Shown one piece after another: positions 5,166 through 5,495 of a stretch of 5,495 bases of DNA (its first letter is position 1; each line of letters begins with the position of its first letter). The stretch is from Thermodesulfovibrionales bacterium (GTDB taxonomy: Bacteria; Nitrospirota; Thermodesulfovibrionia; Thermodesulfovibrionales; SM23-35). Below the pieces are notes generated by a model. The model had not been told where the DNA came from. It searched no databases and saw only the letters and a program-made list of their open reading frames with translations. The position numbers and the translations under genes are program-made. The stretch lies in NCBI GenBank assembly GCA_020062205.1, contig JAGUWT010000018.1, positions 1 to 5,495 of the forward strand. Reading direction: 5' to 3'.

Positions 5166-5495
5166 TTAAGGATGAAAGTATGTGCCATCATCTTCAGGGA
5201 TAATTTTCATGATGTTCCCTTCAGCTGATATGGAAATAACCTTTGCCAGCATTGCTTTCCCACCGTAAGCAGATTTGTGAGGATTGTTTCAGATTCAATG
5301 TTTGCTTTTTTGAAGATTCTATTCTGCCAGACAACTTTGCGGTTTTTTAAATCAACGATCTTTGCATCAATAATAACTGAATATTTATCCCGCGGGTGAA
5401 TTCTCTCGAATTAAAACCTCCGTCCACCGGTACCCCATATCGGTACCATACTCGTGCCTCTTCTGGTGGTAAAGAGTGCTTTCACATCAACAAAT
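5166..5495 (-). pseudogene. Broken unrecognised gene, C-terminal part (continues past window)
   Basis: Minus-strand reading from the window edge gives FVDVKALFTTRRGTSMVPIW and GTGGRRF, then an in-frame TAA at 5411-5413. It resumes in the same frame as FERIHPRDKYSVIIDAKIVD, followed by LKNRKVVWQNRIF. A single G-to-T change (GAA to TAA) would explain the stop. After NIESETILTNL the frame shifts near 5268-5269. It continues as YGGKAMLAKVISISAEGNIM and KIIPEDDGTYFHP to TAA at 5168-5166; without the shift it would end at 5207. Two independent lesions indicate a pseudogene. The beta-strand-rich pattern with DAKIVDLKNRKVVW is reminiscent of periplasmic or outer-membrane lipoproteins, but the N-terminus is out of view and I cannot name the family. 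It is convergent with the hydrolase. Confidence 0.6.

Overview
The window looks like a chromosomal segment of a Gram-negative-type bacterium. It holds two intact housekeeping-type genes, recQ (403-2592) and a carbon-nitrogen hydrolase (4358-5140). Between and around them lies AT-rich DNA carrying small genes, gene remnants and dispersed repeats. Sample 60-base lines counted by eye give about 55% G+C inside recQ (481-540), 32% inside the hydrolase (4381-4440), 18% inside the 152-residue gene (3421-3480) and 22% in the remnant before it (2821-2880). The base composition is therefore mosaic. No rRNA, tRNA or other taxonomic marker is present. A Nitrospirota- or Desulfobacterota-like lineage is only a guess from the RecQ flavour and the repeat types.

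Layout. 3-113: C-terminal end of an unrecognised plus-strand protein. 158-391: a near-perfect Shine-Dalgarno site followed by an open frame with no ATG near it. 403-2592: full-length RecQ helicase with every expected domain. 2641-2744: short, degenerate 7-9 bp repeats. 2823-3040 (minus): the 3' end of a DNA methyltransferase gene, frameshifted and without its catalytic part. 3083-3122: a possible promoter overlapped by a perfect palindrome. 3141-3599: a 152-residue protein with features that resemble an ADP-ribosyltransferase-like fold (inference). 3619-3762: a possible 47-residue ORF. 3854-4157: a probable frameshifted relic running into a 90-bp palindromic intergenic repeat (4127-4216). 4279-4356: a 25-codon ORF whose stop lies one base before the preferred start of the hydrolase. 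4358-5140: nitrilase-superfamily amidase of the omega-amidase (YafV) type. 5166-5495 (minus, running off the window): an unrecognised gene broken by a nonsense codon and a frameshift.

Reading. RecQ (repair and recombination) and the omega-amidase-type hydrolase (transaminase repair or nitrogen salvage) have no evident functional link. The stretch between them resembles an accessory-gene graveyard: a methyltransferase tail, a possible toxin-like gene with its own promoter, a frameshifted relic and mobile-type repeats. The most interesting candidate for new biology is the 3083-3762 unit (palindrome, ART-like protein, small downstream ORF), but its function is inferred from a weak motif pattern only.
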